Notes: generated by a model not told the origin, from the sequence alone. A stretch of 64,000 nucleotides of DNA from Burkholderiales bacterium RIFCSPHIGHO2_01_FULL_63_240 (GCA_001770725.1 MERU01000002.1:248001-312000); one strand, 5' to 3'. Counted from the stretch's first letter, positions 1-7,762 are shown. Numbers and translations: made by a program.

Positions 1-525
1 GCGGGAGAAGTCGGCCAGGTTTTTTTCGGTGGTGGTGCCGGCCTGCACGCAGACCTGCGCGCCCTTGAGCTGCCTGGCGCTGGTGAGCTTGAGCTTGGCT
101 GGCACCAGGAAACCCTGGCCATCGAAAAAGGTGATGGCCGTGAAGTGCAGGCCCAGAGAGGCGTCGCGCGTGAGCGTCCACGAGGTGTTGCGCGAGAGGA
201 TGTCGACCTGGCCCGATTGCAGCGAGGCAAAACGCTGGGTGGCATTCAGTGGCGTGAAGCGGACCTTGTCGCCACTGCCCAGCACGGCCGCGGCCACCGC
301 CCGACAGACGTCCACATCGAGTCCTTGCCAGCGCCCCTGGGCGTCAGGTGCAGAAAAACCAGCCACGCCGTTGCTGACGCCGCAGACGAGCTGGCCGCGC
401 TGACGGACGCCATCGAGCACCTTGCCGGCCTGGGCGGGCTGCCAAGCGAGGGCGCTCAGGAGCGCCAGGACGCATGGCAGGCTGGCCAGCCAGAAGGTGT
501 TCAGGCGCTTGGTGATCGTGGTCAT
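1..525 (-). CDS. Amino-acid ABC transporter periplasmic binding protein, partial (3' end outside window)
   Basis: The frame runs off the left edge, so the ORF track missed it. Translation from the ATG at 525 begins MTTITKRLNTFWLASLPC, a cleavable signal peptide with an AQA-type cleavage region near residue 33. It continues with VRQRGQLVCGVSNGVAGFS and LDVDVCRAVAAAVLG, the typical opening of family 3 (AapJ-like, general L-amino acid) solute-binding proteins. Only 175 codons are present of a family usually about 340 residues long. Its role would be to capture amino acids in the periplasm for an inner-membrane permease encoded to the left. It diverges from glf, sharing a 210-base gap. The substrate is inferred from family resemblance only. 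Confidence 0.85.
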   Translation of the reverse strand, partial: MTTITKRLNTFWLASLPCVLALLSALAWQPAQAGKVLDGVRQRGQLVCGVSNGVAGFSAPDAQGRWQGLDVDVCRAVAAAVLGSGDKVRFTPLNATQRFASLQSGQVDILSRNTSWTLTRDASLGLHFTAITFFDGQGFLVPAKLKLTSARQLKGAQVCVQAGTTTEKNLADFSR

Positions 526-686
526 GCTGAAGTGGCGAGTGCGGGCCGGCAAACTTTAGCTTGAAAGCGGCAGGTGGTCGCCAGGATGGGCGCACATGAC
601 GCGCTGCAGCCGCACAACATAGTTGCTACGATGTATATTATGTCAACCAATGAATGGAGAGGCGAACGGCCCACAACACAGCCCTT

Positions 687-701
687 CGGCATGGCAATTG
701 C
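687..701 (+). promoter_or_regulatory. Sigma-54 promoter of glf
   Basis: CGGCATG-GCAA-TTGC matches the sigma-54 consensus TGGCACG-N4-TTGC with GG and GC ten bases apart. It lies 34 bases before the GTG start of glf, which leaves a leader of about 25 bases containing a GGAG ribosome-binding site. Confidence 0.75.
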
Positions 702-735
702 CGCTCCTGGGTTGTAACACCAACCTGGAGACCCT

Positions 736-1920
736 GTGAACGGCCCTACCTCTTTCCCGACGGGCCATTTGCGCCCCGACAGCCCACCGACCGACGCCTT
801 CGACTACATGATTGTCGGCGCCGGTTTTGCCGGGGCCGTGCTGGCCGAACGGCTTGCCACCCAGCTCAACCAGCGGGTGCTCATGGTCGAGCGCCGCCAT
901 CACATTGGAGGCAACGCCTTTGACAGGCACGATGAACACGGCATCCTGGTGCACCCCTATGGGCCGCACATCTTTCACACCAACTCGGTTGACGTGTTCA
1001 AGTACCTGTCGCAGTTCACGAACTGGCGCCCCTACGAGCACAGGGTCAAGGCCAGTGTCGAGGGGCAGTTGCTGCCCATCCCGATCAACCTGGACACCAT
1101 CAACAGGCTGTATGGGCTGCACCTGAGCAGCCTGGAGATGGACTCGTTCCTGGCGCACAAGGCCGAGCCCAGGCCAGACGTCCTCACGGCAGAGGACGCG
1201 GTGGTCAGCAAGGTCGGTCGCGACCTCTACGACAAGTTTTTCCGCGGGTACACGCGCAAGCAATGGGGCCGAGACCCTTCCCAACTCGACGCCAGCGTCA
1301 CGGCGCGTGTTCCGTCCCGCACCAATCGGGACGATCGCTACTTCACCGACGTCCACCAGGCCATGCCTCAGCATGGTTACACCCGGATGTTCGAGCGCAT
1401 GCTCGACAGCCCCAACATCAAGGTCATGCTCAACACCGACTACCGGGAGGTTCAGCACCTGATCCCCTGGCGGCACATGATCTACACCGGACCGATCGAT
1501 GAGTTCTTCGAACACCGGTTCGGCGCGCTGCCCTACCGCAGCATCCGATTCGAGCACGTGACGCACCACGAGGAGAGGTTCCAGGAGGTGGGGACGATCA
1601 ACTACCCCAACGAGCATGCCTACACGCGGGTCACCGAATTCAAGCACCTCACCGGTCAGCGGCACCCGTGGACATCGCTGGTGTACGAGCACCCCAGCGC
1701 AGAAGGCGACCCCTACTACCCGATCCCGTGCCCTGACAACGCGGCGCTGTATCGGCAGTACCGCGACCAGGCGGAGAAGTTGCGGGACGTGACCTTCGTC
1801 GGGCGCCTGGCGTGCTATCAGTACTACAACATGGATCAAGTGGTGGCCCAGGCACTCAAGGTTTTCAAGACCTTGTCTCAGCAGCTGCTGTTGACGCCTC
1901 CTGACCGCGTGCCATCGTGA
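736..1920 (+). CDS. glf: UDP-galactopyranose mutase
   Basis: This flavoenzyme converts UDP-galactopyranose to UDP-galactofuranose in the cytoplasm and supplies the donor for galactofuranose-containing surface glycans. The protein has 394 residues, the usual Glf length. The FAD-binding motif VGAGFAGAVLAERLA lies near residue 28, followed by IGGNAFD and HPYGPHIFHTN, both Glf signatures. The C-terminal segment GRLACYQYYNMDQVVAQAL is also typical. The GTG start at 736 is supported by GGAG six bases upstream and by a sigma-54 promoter just before it. It stands alone as a transcription unit, followed by a hairpin. Glycosyltransferases at 6.2, 10.1 and 22.7 kb and a glycoside hydrolase at 23.7 kb probably work in the same pathway. 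Confidence 0.95.
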   Translation: MNGPTSFPTGHLRPDSPPTDAFDYMIVGAGFAGAVLAERLATQLNQRVLMVERRHHIGGNAFDRHDEHGILVHPYGPHIFHTNSVDVFKYLSQFTNWRPYEHRVKASVEGQLLPIPINLDTINRLYGLHLSSLEMDSFLAHKAEPRPDVLTAEDAVVSKVGRDLYDKFFRGYTRKQWGRDPSQLDASVTARVPSRTNRDDRYFTDVHQAMPQHGYTRMFERMLDSPNIKVMLNTDYREVQHLIPWRHMIYTGPIDEFFEHRFGALPYRSIRFEHVTHHEERFQEVGTINYPNEHAYTRVTEFKHLTGQRHPWTSLVYEHPSAEGDPYYPIPCPDNAALYRQYRDQAEKLRDVTFVGRLACYQYYNMDQVVAQALKVFKTLSQQLLLTPPDRVPS

Positions 1921-1937
1921 GGTGAGGCCGGGGCCAT

Positions 1938-1963
1938 GAAAAAGGGCGCTCCCTGAGCGCCCT
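1938..1963 (-). terminator. Rho-independent terminator for the 2026-2277 gene
   Basis: AGGGCGCT and AGCGCCCT form a perfect 8-bp stem with a 5-base loop. Read on the minus strand it is followed by TTTTT, so it ends leftward transcription of the Q-rich gene. The hairpin may also stop glf transcription coming from the other side. Confidence 0.75.
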
Positions 1964-2025
1964 CCTCTGCTGAACAACTCGCTGACGGCCTGTCAGGCGC
2001 CGCCAGCAGTGTGCTCATCAGCGGG

Positions 2026-2277
2026 TCATTGCTGACCCTTGGCGTCGTCTTCGCCACCGATCTGCTGCTGAGGCTGGCGCCGCTCGCTGCCGCCTTGTTG
2101 GCCAGACTGTTGACCAGACTGCTTGGAGCCCTGCTGCCCCGACGACTTGCCCATGTCCTGCTGCTGCTGGCCGGTTTGCTGGCCCTTCTGGCCTGGCTGG
2201 CTGGAAGGCTTGTTGCCGCCCGACTGGCCGGTGGAGATGTTGTTCTGGTTTTGATCGGTTTCGTTCTGCTGCTTCAT
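2026..2277 (-). CDS. Small Gln/Gly-rich low-complexity protein
   Basis: This 83-residue hydrophilic protein is built almost entirely of Q, G, S, N and K, with runs such as QKGQQTGQQQQDMGKSSGQQ. It has no signal peptide and no membrane segment. I chose the internal ATG (MKQQNETDQNQNN) over the track start because CAGGAG sits a few bases before it and because the upstream codons overlap a sigma-54 promoter. The composition suggests an intrinsically disordered, perhaps desiccation- or stress-protective protein, loosely like hydrophilins, but no family is recognised. It follows the hemerythrin and DUF4142 genes on the same strand and has its own promoter and terminator. Confidence 0.7.
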   Translation of the reverse strand: MKQQNETDQNQNNISTGQSGGNKPSSQPGQKGQQTGQQQQDMGKSSGQQGSKQSGQQSGQQGGSERRQPQQQIGGEDDAKGQQ

Positions 2278-2327
2278 GATGGCTCCTGTTTCAGTGAGGT
2301 CTTGCGCGGATGCGCCTGATTGAGGGG

Positions 2328-2342
2328 GCAACGGGCGTGCCT
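2328..2342 (-). promoter_or_regulatory. Sigma-54 promoter of the Q-rich gene
   Basis: Read on the minus strand: AGGCACG-CCCG-TTGC, differing from the sigma-54 consensus only at the first base. It lies about 50 bases before the ATG at 2277. Confidence 0.8.
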
Positions 2343-2357
2343 GCTGCCCCCGATGGC

Positions 2358-3080
2358 TCAGTCATTCGCCTTGTTGCTCGAGCTGCGAAGGTCCTGAGCG
2401 GTGCTGAGGTGGTGCTTCAAGGTTGGAAGGGTGTTCTGCACGAAGAGCTTCAGCTCTGCATCCTTGGCGTTCTTTTGCATGGACTCGAACAGCTGAATGT
2501 CCTTCTGGTGATCGCGGATGCCGACCATCTCCACGAACTGCTTGTCGAAGGAAGTGCCCTTAGCCTGACTCAGCTTGTCGATGCTGGCCTGCTTGTCGGC
2601 AGGGATGTCAGTGGGAACCTCCATGCGACCATTGGCGATTTGTCGCAGCTTGTCGTTGGCCGCCCCATGGTCATTGAGCAGTTGCTCGGCCATTCGCTTC
2701 GTCGCGTCGCTCTGGGCACGATCGGCTGCCAGGGCGGCCACCGCCACCTCGTACAAGCCGGACTCAAGGGCCTGGCGCACGAAACGCTGCTCTGCTTCGC
2801 TCAACGGCTTGAGGGAGTTGGTGCCCGCCGCCGGACTGGCGAGCGTTTCATCGAGCCGACCGTTGGGCAAGGTGGTGTTGGACGTGGCACCCGGGGCGCT
2901 GGCCCCGCCCTCCAATCCGGCGGTGTGCTCCGTGCCCATGACCAGACCGCTTCCGCCTGCTTCCGAGCTGGACATCGCAACGGGAGGGGTGACGGTCTCC
3001 CGTCTGTCGCAGGCGGTCAGCAGCGGGACGCCAACTGCCATGGCCCATGTCAGGGCACGAACTGTGTGTGATGCTGTCAT
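2358..3080 (-). CDS. DUF4142 lipoprotein
   Basis: This is a 240-residue exported protein. The N-terminus MTASHTVRALTWAMAVGVPLLTAC ends in a lipobox (LTAC), so it is probably a lipoprotein. After a variable linker, residues from about 95 on (LSEAEQRFVRQALESGLYEV, AEQLLNDHGAANDKL) match the DUF4142 four-helix-bundle domain, a ferritin-like periplasmic fold of unknown activity often linked to stress. The start at 3080 was chosen over the longer track ORF because AAGGAAG precedes it and it gives the lipoprotein signal. It lies 39 bases after the hemerythrin gene and is probably co-transcribed with it. Confidence 0.85.
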   Translation of the reverse strand: MTASHTVRALTWAMAVGVPLLTACDRRETVTPPVAMSSSEAGGSGLVMGTEHTAGLEGGASAPGATSNTTLPNGRLDETLASPAAGTNSLKPLSEAEQRFVRQALESGLYEVAVAALAADRAQSDATKRMAEQLLNDHGAANDKLRQIANGRMEVPTDIPADKQASIDKLSQAKGTSFDKQFVEMVGIRDHQKDIQLFESMQKNAKDAELKLFVQNTLPTLKHHLSTAQDLRSSSNKAND

Positions 3081-3119
3081 GTTGATCTTCCTTGTTGGCT
3101 GAAAGCGGGCGAACCACAA

Positions 3120-3701
3120 TCAGTGCGCCGCTTCGCTGGAGGAGGACGAAGAGGACGTGGCTTGCGCCCCATCGGCATCGCCCAGGCCTTGTTCGGCCAT
3201 GCGTTGCTGACGCAATTGCTGCATGTCGTCGCGCAAGTTGCGCCAGTTCATGCGGGCCCTGCTCAGTCCGGCAAAGATCTCGCCCTCCTCTTCCTTGACG
3301 TGGTGCTTGATGTATTCCCCCAGCACGGTGAAGGTGGCGCAGTAGCGCTCGTCCGAGCAGTCCATGGTCTTGAGCTGATCGATCAGCACATGGAAGGTCA
3401 TGTGCTCGACTTCGGCCTCGTCGATCAGACCGTCTTCTGCCAGCACGGTGCGGATGGCGGGATAGAACAGGTTCTCCTCGAGCTCGGCGTGGATCTCCAG
3501 CTCCGCGATGGTCGTGCGGACCAGTGCCTCGCACGAGGCCTCATCCTGCTTGTCCAGCTTTTCGAAGTCACGGAAGGCTTTTTTCACGCGCCGGTGATCC
3601 TCCTTGAGCTGATCGATGATTTCGTTGCGCGCGGCGGTGTCGGCTCGCGAGGCAGTTCGATGGGCGGAACCGGTGCTCGGTTCGGTGCGGGTGGTGGGCA
3701 T
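3120..3701 (-). CDS. Hemerythrin HHE-domain protein
   Basis: This 193-residue cytoplasmic protein has the HHE cation-binding helical bundle between about residues 25 and 165. The visible metal-ligand candidates are in EDHRRVKKAF, HAELEENLFYP, HMTFHVLIDQL and HHVKEEEGEIF. Such proteins bind a non-haem di-iron centre and are implicated in oxygen, nitric oxide or oxidative-stress handling; the exact ligand is not known here. The C-terminal tail is Ser-rich and disordered. The start at 3701 (MPTTRTEP) has AAGGAG upstream and is preferred over the longer track ORF, whose first codons lie close to the sigma-54 promoter. It heads an operon with the DUF4142 gene. Confidence 0.9.
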   Translation of the reverse strand: MPTTRTEPSTGSAHRTASRADTAARNEIIDQLKEDHRRVKKAFRDFEKLDKQDEASCEALVRTTIAELEIHAELEENLFYPAIRTVLAEDGLIDEAEVEHMTFHVLIDQLKTMDCSDERYCATFTVLGEYIKHHVKEEEGEIFAGLSRARMNWRNLRDDMQQLRQQRMAEQGLGDADGAQATSSSSSSSEAAH

Positions 3702-3741
3702 GCGTTTCTCCTTCTTCAAAGGTGGGGAACGCATCCATTCG

Positions 3742-3756
3742 GCAAACGCCATGCCG
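3742..3756 (-). promoter_or_regulatory. Sigma-54 promoter of the hemerythrin-DUF4142 operon
   Basis: Minus strand CGGCATG-GCGT-TTGC, with intact GG-N10-GC spacing, about 40 bases before the ATG at 3701. Confidence 0.75.
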
Positions 3757-3788
3757 CCTCAGTCCACGCTGTGGCGATGGAGCAAGCC

Positions 3789-3821
3789 AGCCCCGCCCTG
3801 CCCTGTTGATCAGGGCGGGCT
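3789..3821 (-). terminator. GC-rich hairpin downstream of the response-regulator gene
   Basis: CCGCCCTG and CAGGGCGG pair perfectly around a 10-base loop, and the stem extends to about 11 bp with one bulge. It lies 107 bases past the stop of the sigma-54 activator gene on the minus strand. It lacks a clear U run, so the terminator role is tentative. Confidence 0.4.
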
Positions 3822-3873
3822 GACCGATGGGTTCAACAGGCCGCGCCTGCGATGCCGCCGGCAAGGAGGGGCA

Positions 3874-3890
3874 AACTTTGCAGCAAAGTT
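3874..3890. promoter_or_regulatory. Inverted repeat, possible enhancer-binding site
   Basis: AACTTTGC-A-GCAAAGTT is a perfect 8-bp inverted repeat with a 1-base spacer. It is about 120-135 bases upstream of the hemerythrin sigma-54 promoter, the usual distance for an activator site. A related half-site, GCAAACTTT, occurs at about 549-557, roughly 130 bases upstream of the glf promoter. Confidence 0.4.
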
Positions 3891-3927
3891 GCACCGTCCA
3901 TGGCGCGAGCCTGATGGGGGGCGATGT

Positions 3928-5319
3928 TCAGACCAGCGATGACTCGCTGTTGTCGGTTGAACTCAGGTCGCCGGAGTAATCCTTGAGCCTGTTGTAAAGG
4001 GTCTTGAGGCTGATGCCCAAGGTGGCCGCTGTGCGCTCTTTGTGGTTGTCAAAGTGCCGCAAGGTGGCCAGGATGAGGAAGCGCTCGGCTTCCGCCATCG
4101 ACTGTCCGATGCGCAACGTCACGGATGGGCCGTCGTCAGGCCTGTCCACCGCGGCCGCCGGGCGGATCGAAGGTGCAAGGAGCGCCGCATCGATCTCAGG
4201 TCCGTTGGCCATCACATAACTTCTTTGCACCACATTGCGCAGCTCGCGCACGTTGCCTGGCCAACGGTGGCAAGCCATGGACTGCAAGGCCTGTGGGGTG
4301 AACAAGGCTGCACGCCCTTCTTTCCTGGCGATCTCTTCGAGGAAATGGGCCGCCAGCAAGGGGATGTCATCGATGCGATCCCTCAGCGGCGGCACCTCGA
4401 CCGGGAAAACGTTCAAGCGATAGAGCAGGTCTTCGCGCAGCTTGCCTTGTGCCACGGCCTGAATGGGGTCGCGGTTCGTGGCGGCGATGATGCGCACGTC
4501 TGTCTCGCGGTCCTGCGTCGACCCAACCCGCATGAACATGCCCGTCTCGAGCACCCGCAGCAGCTTGACCTGCAGCTCCAGCGGCATCTCGGTGACCTCA
4601 TCGAGGAAAAGGGTGCCGCCGTGCGCACGCTCGAAGAACCCCTGGTGCATGCGCTCGGCACCCGTGAAGCTGCCCTTCTCGTGGCCGAAGATTTCGCTTT
4701 CGATGAGGTTGGGCGATATCGCTCCGCAGTTCACCGCCAGGAATGGCTGCTTGCGTCGTCGGCTGAGGTCGTGAACGGTTTGTGCAACGACTTCCTTGCC
4801 GCTGCCGCTTTCACCCGTCACGAAAACCGTGACCGAGGTGACCGCGACCTTGGCGAGCTGTTCGTAGACCCGTTGCATCGCGGCTGACCGCCCCCACAGC
4901 AAACCAAAGTTGCCGCGCTCGAGCACTCTCTCTCGCATCGAACTCAGCTCGGCCTGGAGTTCCGCAGGCCTCATCAAACGAGACAGGATGCCCTGCAGCT
5001 GCTTGATGTTGACGGGTTTGATGAGGTAGTCCGTTGCGCCATGGCGCAACGCCTGGATGGAGGTCTCGAGGCTGGCGTGACCGGTGATGAACACCACTTC
5101 CGAGTTGCTCAGCTCGGACGAGTCATGGATCAATTCCATGCCGCTGCCATCGGGCAGCATGAGGTCCAGCAGCACCAGATCAGGCTGATTCATCGCCAGC
5201 TGGGCGCGCGCTTCACGCAGGCTGTGAGCGGTGGCAACAGTGAAGCCTTCGGTGGCAATCAGCGCCGCCATGACTTCTGCAGATTCGCGGTCATCTTCCA
5301 CGATCAAGGCATGGCTCAT
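3928..5319 (-). CDS. Sigma-54-dependent response regulator (NtrC family)
   Basis: This 463-residue activator has three domains. The receiver domain (1-120) carries VEDD and the phospho-acceptor Asp52 in VLLDLMLPDG. The AAA+ domain (about 145-385) carries Walker A GESGSGKE, a GSFTGA loop and Walker B GGTLFLDEV. A Fis-type helix-turn-helix lies at the C-terminus (RTAATLGISLKTLYNRLK). When phosphorylated it should drive open-complex formation by sigma-54 RNA polymerase. The start at 5319 has CAGGAGA upstream. No kinase gene adjoins it; the hybrid kinase at 19.5 kb is the best candidate partner in the window. It has no visible sigma-54 promoter of its own. The GSFTGA loop differs from the common GAFTGA. 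Confidence 0.95.
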   Translation of the reverse strand: MSHALIVEDDRESAEVMAALIATEGFTVATAHSLREARAQLAMNQPDLVLLDLMLPDGSGMELIHDSSELSNSEVVFITGHASLETSIQALRHGATDYLIKPVNIKQLQGILSRLMRPAELQAELSSMRERVLERGNFGLLWGRSAAMQRVYEQLAKVAVTSVTVFVTGESGSGKEVVAQTVHDLSRRRKQPFLAVNCGAISPNLIESEIFGHEKGSFTGAERMHQGFFERAHGGTLFLDEVTEMPLELQVKLLRVLETGMFMRVGSTQDRETDVRIIAATNRDPIQAVAQGKLREDLLYRLNVFPVEVPPLRDRIDDIPLLAAHFLEEIARKEGRAALFTPQALQSMACHRWPGNVRELRNVVQRSYVMANGPEIDAALLAPSIRPAAAVDRPDDGPSVTLRIGQSMAEAERFLILATLRHFDNHKERTAATLGISLKTLYNRLKDYSGDLSSTDNSESSLV

Positions 5320-5370
5320 GAATTTCTCCTGTGGGAGTCGAACCGTCACGCTAGCTCAATTGATGAGCGC

Positions 5371-5383
5371 ATTCGTAACGAAT
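5371..5383. promoter_or_regulatory. Inverted repeat between the activator gene and the DUF421 gene
   Basis: ATTCGT-A-ACGAAT is a perfect 6-bp inverted repeat with a 1-base spacer. It is about 52 bases upstream of the activator start and about 100 bases upstream of the DUF421 sigma-54 promoter, so it could be an activator or autoregulatory site. Binding is inference. Confidence 0.3.
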
Positions 5384-5483
5384 CGCTAGATCGTTGAGAA
5401 GGCCACTGAAGCGAATGGCCATTATGGGGTGCATCGCCATGATTCCCAAGATGTGAAAGGGCGCGGCGAAACTTCGGAGGGCC

Positions 5484-5498
5484 AGGCACGCTGTTTGC
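5484..5498 (+). promoter_or_regulatory. Sigma-54 promoter of the DUF421 gene
   Basis: AGGCACG-CTGT-TTGC is a near-perfect sigma-54 element, 114 bases before the start at 5612. Confidence 0.8.
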
Positions 5499-5611
5499 CC
5501 CAGGGCACCCTCACCCAACAACGTGGATCGCCATGAGGACATCAAGCAGCATTGCGTCACGCACTGCCCTGGCTGCAGGCAGGGTGATTCACCCTTCATC
5601 GCAGCGTTGAC

Positions 5612-6085
5612 ATGCTGATGCAGGCCCTTTTCGGCGTGACGACGTCACCCATCGAGATCGTCATCCGGGGAACGGCCGTCTACTGGTTCCTGTTCCTGAT
5701 CTTTCGCTTCGTGCTGCGGCGCGACATCGGGTCGGTGACCATTGCCGACGTGCTGGTGCTCATCCTCATTGCGGACGCCTCGCAGAATGCGATGGCGGGC
5801 GAATACCGCACGCTCAGCGAAGGGGCCTTGCTCATCTCCACCATCGTCGCGTGGAATTACGCACTGGATTGGGCGAGTTTCCGATGGCCCTGGCTCAGCC
5901 GCCTGATCAGCCCTCCTCCACTGTTGCTGGTGCGGCATGGCAGGGTGCTGCAGCGCAACCTCCAGCAGGAACTCATCACCACCGACGAACTGCTGTCCAA
6001 GCTTCGATCACAAGGCGTGGAAGACGTGAGCAAGGTCCGCAAGGCTTACATGGAGCCAGATGGCTCCATCAGCGTGCTCAAGTGA
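5612..6085 (+). CDS. DUF421 (YetF-like) membrane protein
   Basis: This 157-residue inner-membrane protein has two to three N-terminal transmembrane helices (about residues 14-34, 44-62 and 70-90). They include IADVLVLILIADASQNAMAG, characteristic of the DUF421/YetF family. A small cytoplasmic domain follows (LLLVRHGRVLQRNLQQELIT, then DELLSKLRSQGVEDVSKV). Family function is unknown; relatives in spore formers occur near germination and stress genes. It is a single-gene unit opposite the activator gene and carries a sigma-54 promoter, so envelope-stress membership is likely but inferred. Confidence 0.88.
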   Translation: MLMQALFGVTTSPIEIVIRGTAVYWFLFLIFRFVLRRDIGSVTIADVLVLILIADASQNAMAGEYRTLSEGALLISTIVAWNYALDWASFRWPWLSRLISPPPLLLVRHGRVLQRNLQQELITTDELLSKLRSQGVEDVSKVRKAYMEPDGSISVLK

Positions 6086-6102
6086 TGTGTGAGCCCGGAT
6101 CC

Positions 6103-6117
6103 GGGCATGTGGCTTGC
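6103..6117 (+). promoter_or_regulatory. Sigma-54 promoter of the 6225 glycosyltransferase
   Basis: GGGCATG-TGGC-TTGC, with correct -24/-12 spacing, 107 bases before the start codon. Confidence 0.65.
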
Positions 6118-6224
6118 CCATTCCCGGATCCCGAGCTCAACGACCGAAGGACTCGCATGCCCTGCCTGCCGAACCGAATGCTGCCCGCCCTGATCCAACA
6201 TCCCTGTCTTGCGAGGGGTGTTTG

Positions 6225-7181
6225 ATGGGCACACGGCGATTGAACATCCTCACCTGGCCTGTGCATGGCAGCTACATGCAGTACCTCTCGCAGGTGCCGC
6301 ACGATTTCTACCTCGTGCGCGATGCCTCCGGCAGCGTTGATCACACAGGCCGCAGCGGCAAATTGCCTTGGGGCAGCAATGTGCATGAGGCACCGGTCGA
6401 GCTGCTTGAATCGATGCCCTTCGATGTGGTGCTGTTTCAGTCACCGTCGGCCTACCTGCAGGACCAACACTGCCTGCTGAGCCAGGCGCAGCGCAACTTG
6501 CCGAAGATCTACCTGGAACTCGACCCTCCCGAGGGCCACCCGACAGACACCCGCCACGTGGTGGACGACCCCGACGTCTTGCTGGTGCATGTCAGCGCCT
6601 TCAACGAATTGATGTGGGACAGTGGTCGCACGCCCACGCGGGTCATCGAGCACGGTGTTCGACTGATCCAGCCTGCGAGCTACCAGGGCGGCCGCGATGC
6701 GGGCATCGTGGTCGTCGATCACCTGGGCACACGGGGGCGCCAGTCAGGCCTTGATGTCTACCATCGCGTGCGCCAGGAGGTGCCACTCGACCTCTTCGGG
6801 ATGGCCTCGGAGGAGCTGCCCGGAGGGCGAGGTGAAGTGGCGCACCAGGTGCTGCCATCCCTGATGAGTTCCTTTCGCTTTTTCTTTCACCCGGTGCGCT
6901 ACACCGGCATGAGCCTGTCCTTGATCGAAGCGATGATGGTGGGCTTGCCCGTTGTCGGTCTGGCGACCACCGAACTGGCCACGGTCATACGGCCCGGACA
7001 CGAGGGATACATCGACACCAGCATCGATCGCCTGGTTGACGCCATGCGGTGGCTGATCGGCCACCCGCAGGACGCCGAGATCATGGGAGAGGCCGCCCGG
7101 GCCACCGCCTGCGAGCGCTTTCACATCGATCGTTTCGTGAACGACTGGCAACGCGCGCTGAGCGAGGTCACGGGCGGTTGA
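6225..7181 (+). CDS. Glycosyltransferase, GT4-like
   Basis: This 318-residue cytoplasmic protein has a C-terminal half resembling GT-B retaining glycosyltransferases. FFFHPVRYTGMSLSLIEAMM followed by VGLPVVGLATTELATV is the nucleotide-sugar-binding E-x7-E-type region of family GT4. The N-terminal half (LNILTWPVHGSYMQYLSQVP) is poorly conserved and probably binds the acceptor. I chose the ATG at 6225, preceded by GAGGGG, over the track start at 6114, which lies at the sigma-54 -12 element. It ends two bases before the convergent DUF2383 gene. With glf and the other transferases it probably builds a surface polysaccharide; donor and linkage are unknown. Confidence 0.85.
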   Translation: MGTRRLNILTWPVHGSYMQYLSQVPHDFYLVRDASGSVDHTGRSGKLPWGSNVHEAPVELLESMPFDVVLFQSPSAYLQDQHCLLSQAQRNLPKIYLELDPPEGHPTDTRHVVDDPDVLLVHVSAFNELMWDSGRTPTRVIEHGVRLIQPASYQGGRDAGIVVVDHLGTRGRQSGLDVYHRVRQEVPLDLFGMASEELPGGRGEVAHQVLPSLMSSFRFFFHPVRYTGMSLSLIEAMMVGLPVVGLATTELATVIRPGHEGYIDTSIDRLVDAMRWLIGHPQDAEIMGEAARATACERFHIDRFVNDWQRALSEVTGG

Positions 7182-7183
7182 GA

Positions 7184-7636
7184 TCAGTCTTGCGCGCGCA
7201 GCCGGTCTCGCATCAGGCGAATCTGATCGTGGTTGCGCAAGGCGCCCTCTTGCTGACGGATGACCACCATCCGGATGTTGGCGGGCAGGTCCTGCTCGAT
7301 GGCCTTCTTGTATCGGGCCTTGGCCACGTCTTCACCTCGCTCGCATTCCTCGAGCATCGCCAGGTCGGAGTAGCCGCTGAGGGTGCCCTTCAGCGCCACC
7401 CAGCCACGATGGACTGCACCACTGGCGCTGCCACTGCTCTCCGGTGTGCCGCCCAGTTGGGTCACCAGTGACTGCAACTCCATCGCGGCCCCGTTGCACT
7501 CGCGGGAACGCGACTGGAAAAGCTCCCTCAACTCGGTGGAATGCGTGTGTTCGGCACATGCCTTGAAGCCGTGTTCACCATCCCGGCAGTTTTCGATGAG
7601 GTCGTTGAGTACATCGATGACATCTTCATTCGTCAT
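7184..7636 (-). CDS. PA2169-family four-helix-bundle protein (DUF2383)
   Basis: This soluble protein of 150 residues begins MTNEDVIDVLNDLIENCRDGEHGF, the start of the DUF2383/PA2169 family, a ferritin-like four-helix bundle with conserved Glu and His residues (GFKACAEHTH, ECERGEDVAKARYKKAIE). The family is stress-associated in Pseudomonas and Burkholderiales but its activity is unknown. The start at 7636 has CAGGAG upstream and matches the family N-terminus, unlike the longer track ORF. It is convergent with the glycosyltransferase and divergent from the beta-barrel gene. Confidence 0.88.
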   Translation of the reverse strand: MTNEDVIDVLNDLIENCRDGEHGFKACAEHTHSTELRELFQSRSRECNGAAMELQSLVTQLGGTPESSGSASGAVHRGWVALKGTLSGYSDLAMLEECERGEDVAKARYKKAIEQDLPANIRMVVIRQQEGALRNHDQIRLMRDRLRAQD

Positions 7637-7693
7637 GTTTCGCTCCTGTCTGGGTGGATGGCCCACCAGGATGGTGGGCACTGAAGCAGCTCA

Positions 7694-7708
7694 GCACATG
7701 GCGTTCCC
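7694..7708 (-). promoter_or_regulatory. Probable sigma-54 promoter of the DUF2383 gene
   Basis: Minus strand GGGAACG-CCAT-GTGC keeps GG-N10-GC but has two off-consensus bases. It lies 58 bases before the start. Confidence 0.5.
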
Positions 7709-7762
7709 GCCACCTGCCTCACCTGCCTTTGCAAGCGATTGCATCCGCGGCCACCCGCAGGA

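Noticed and set aside
643-1977. 444-residue minus-strand ORF opposite glf
   Set aside because: It is a shadow of glf, and it would also cover the sigma-54 promoter.
7672-7688. GGGCACT-GAAG-CAGC as a further plus-strand sigma-54 promoter
   Set aside because: The -12 half is poor, and a much better element for the same gene lies at 7763.
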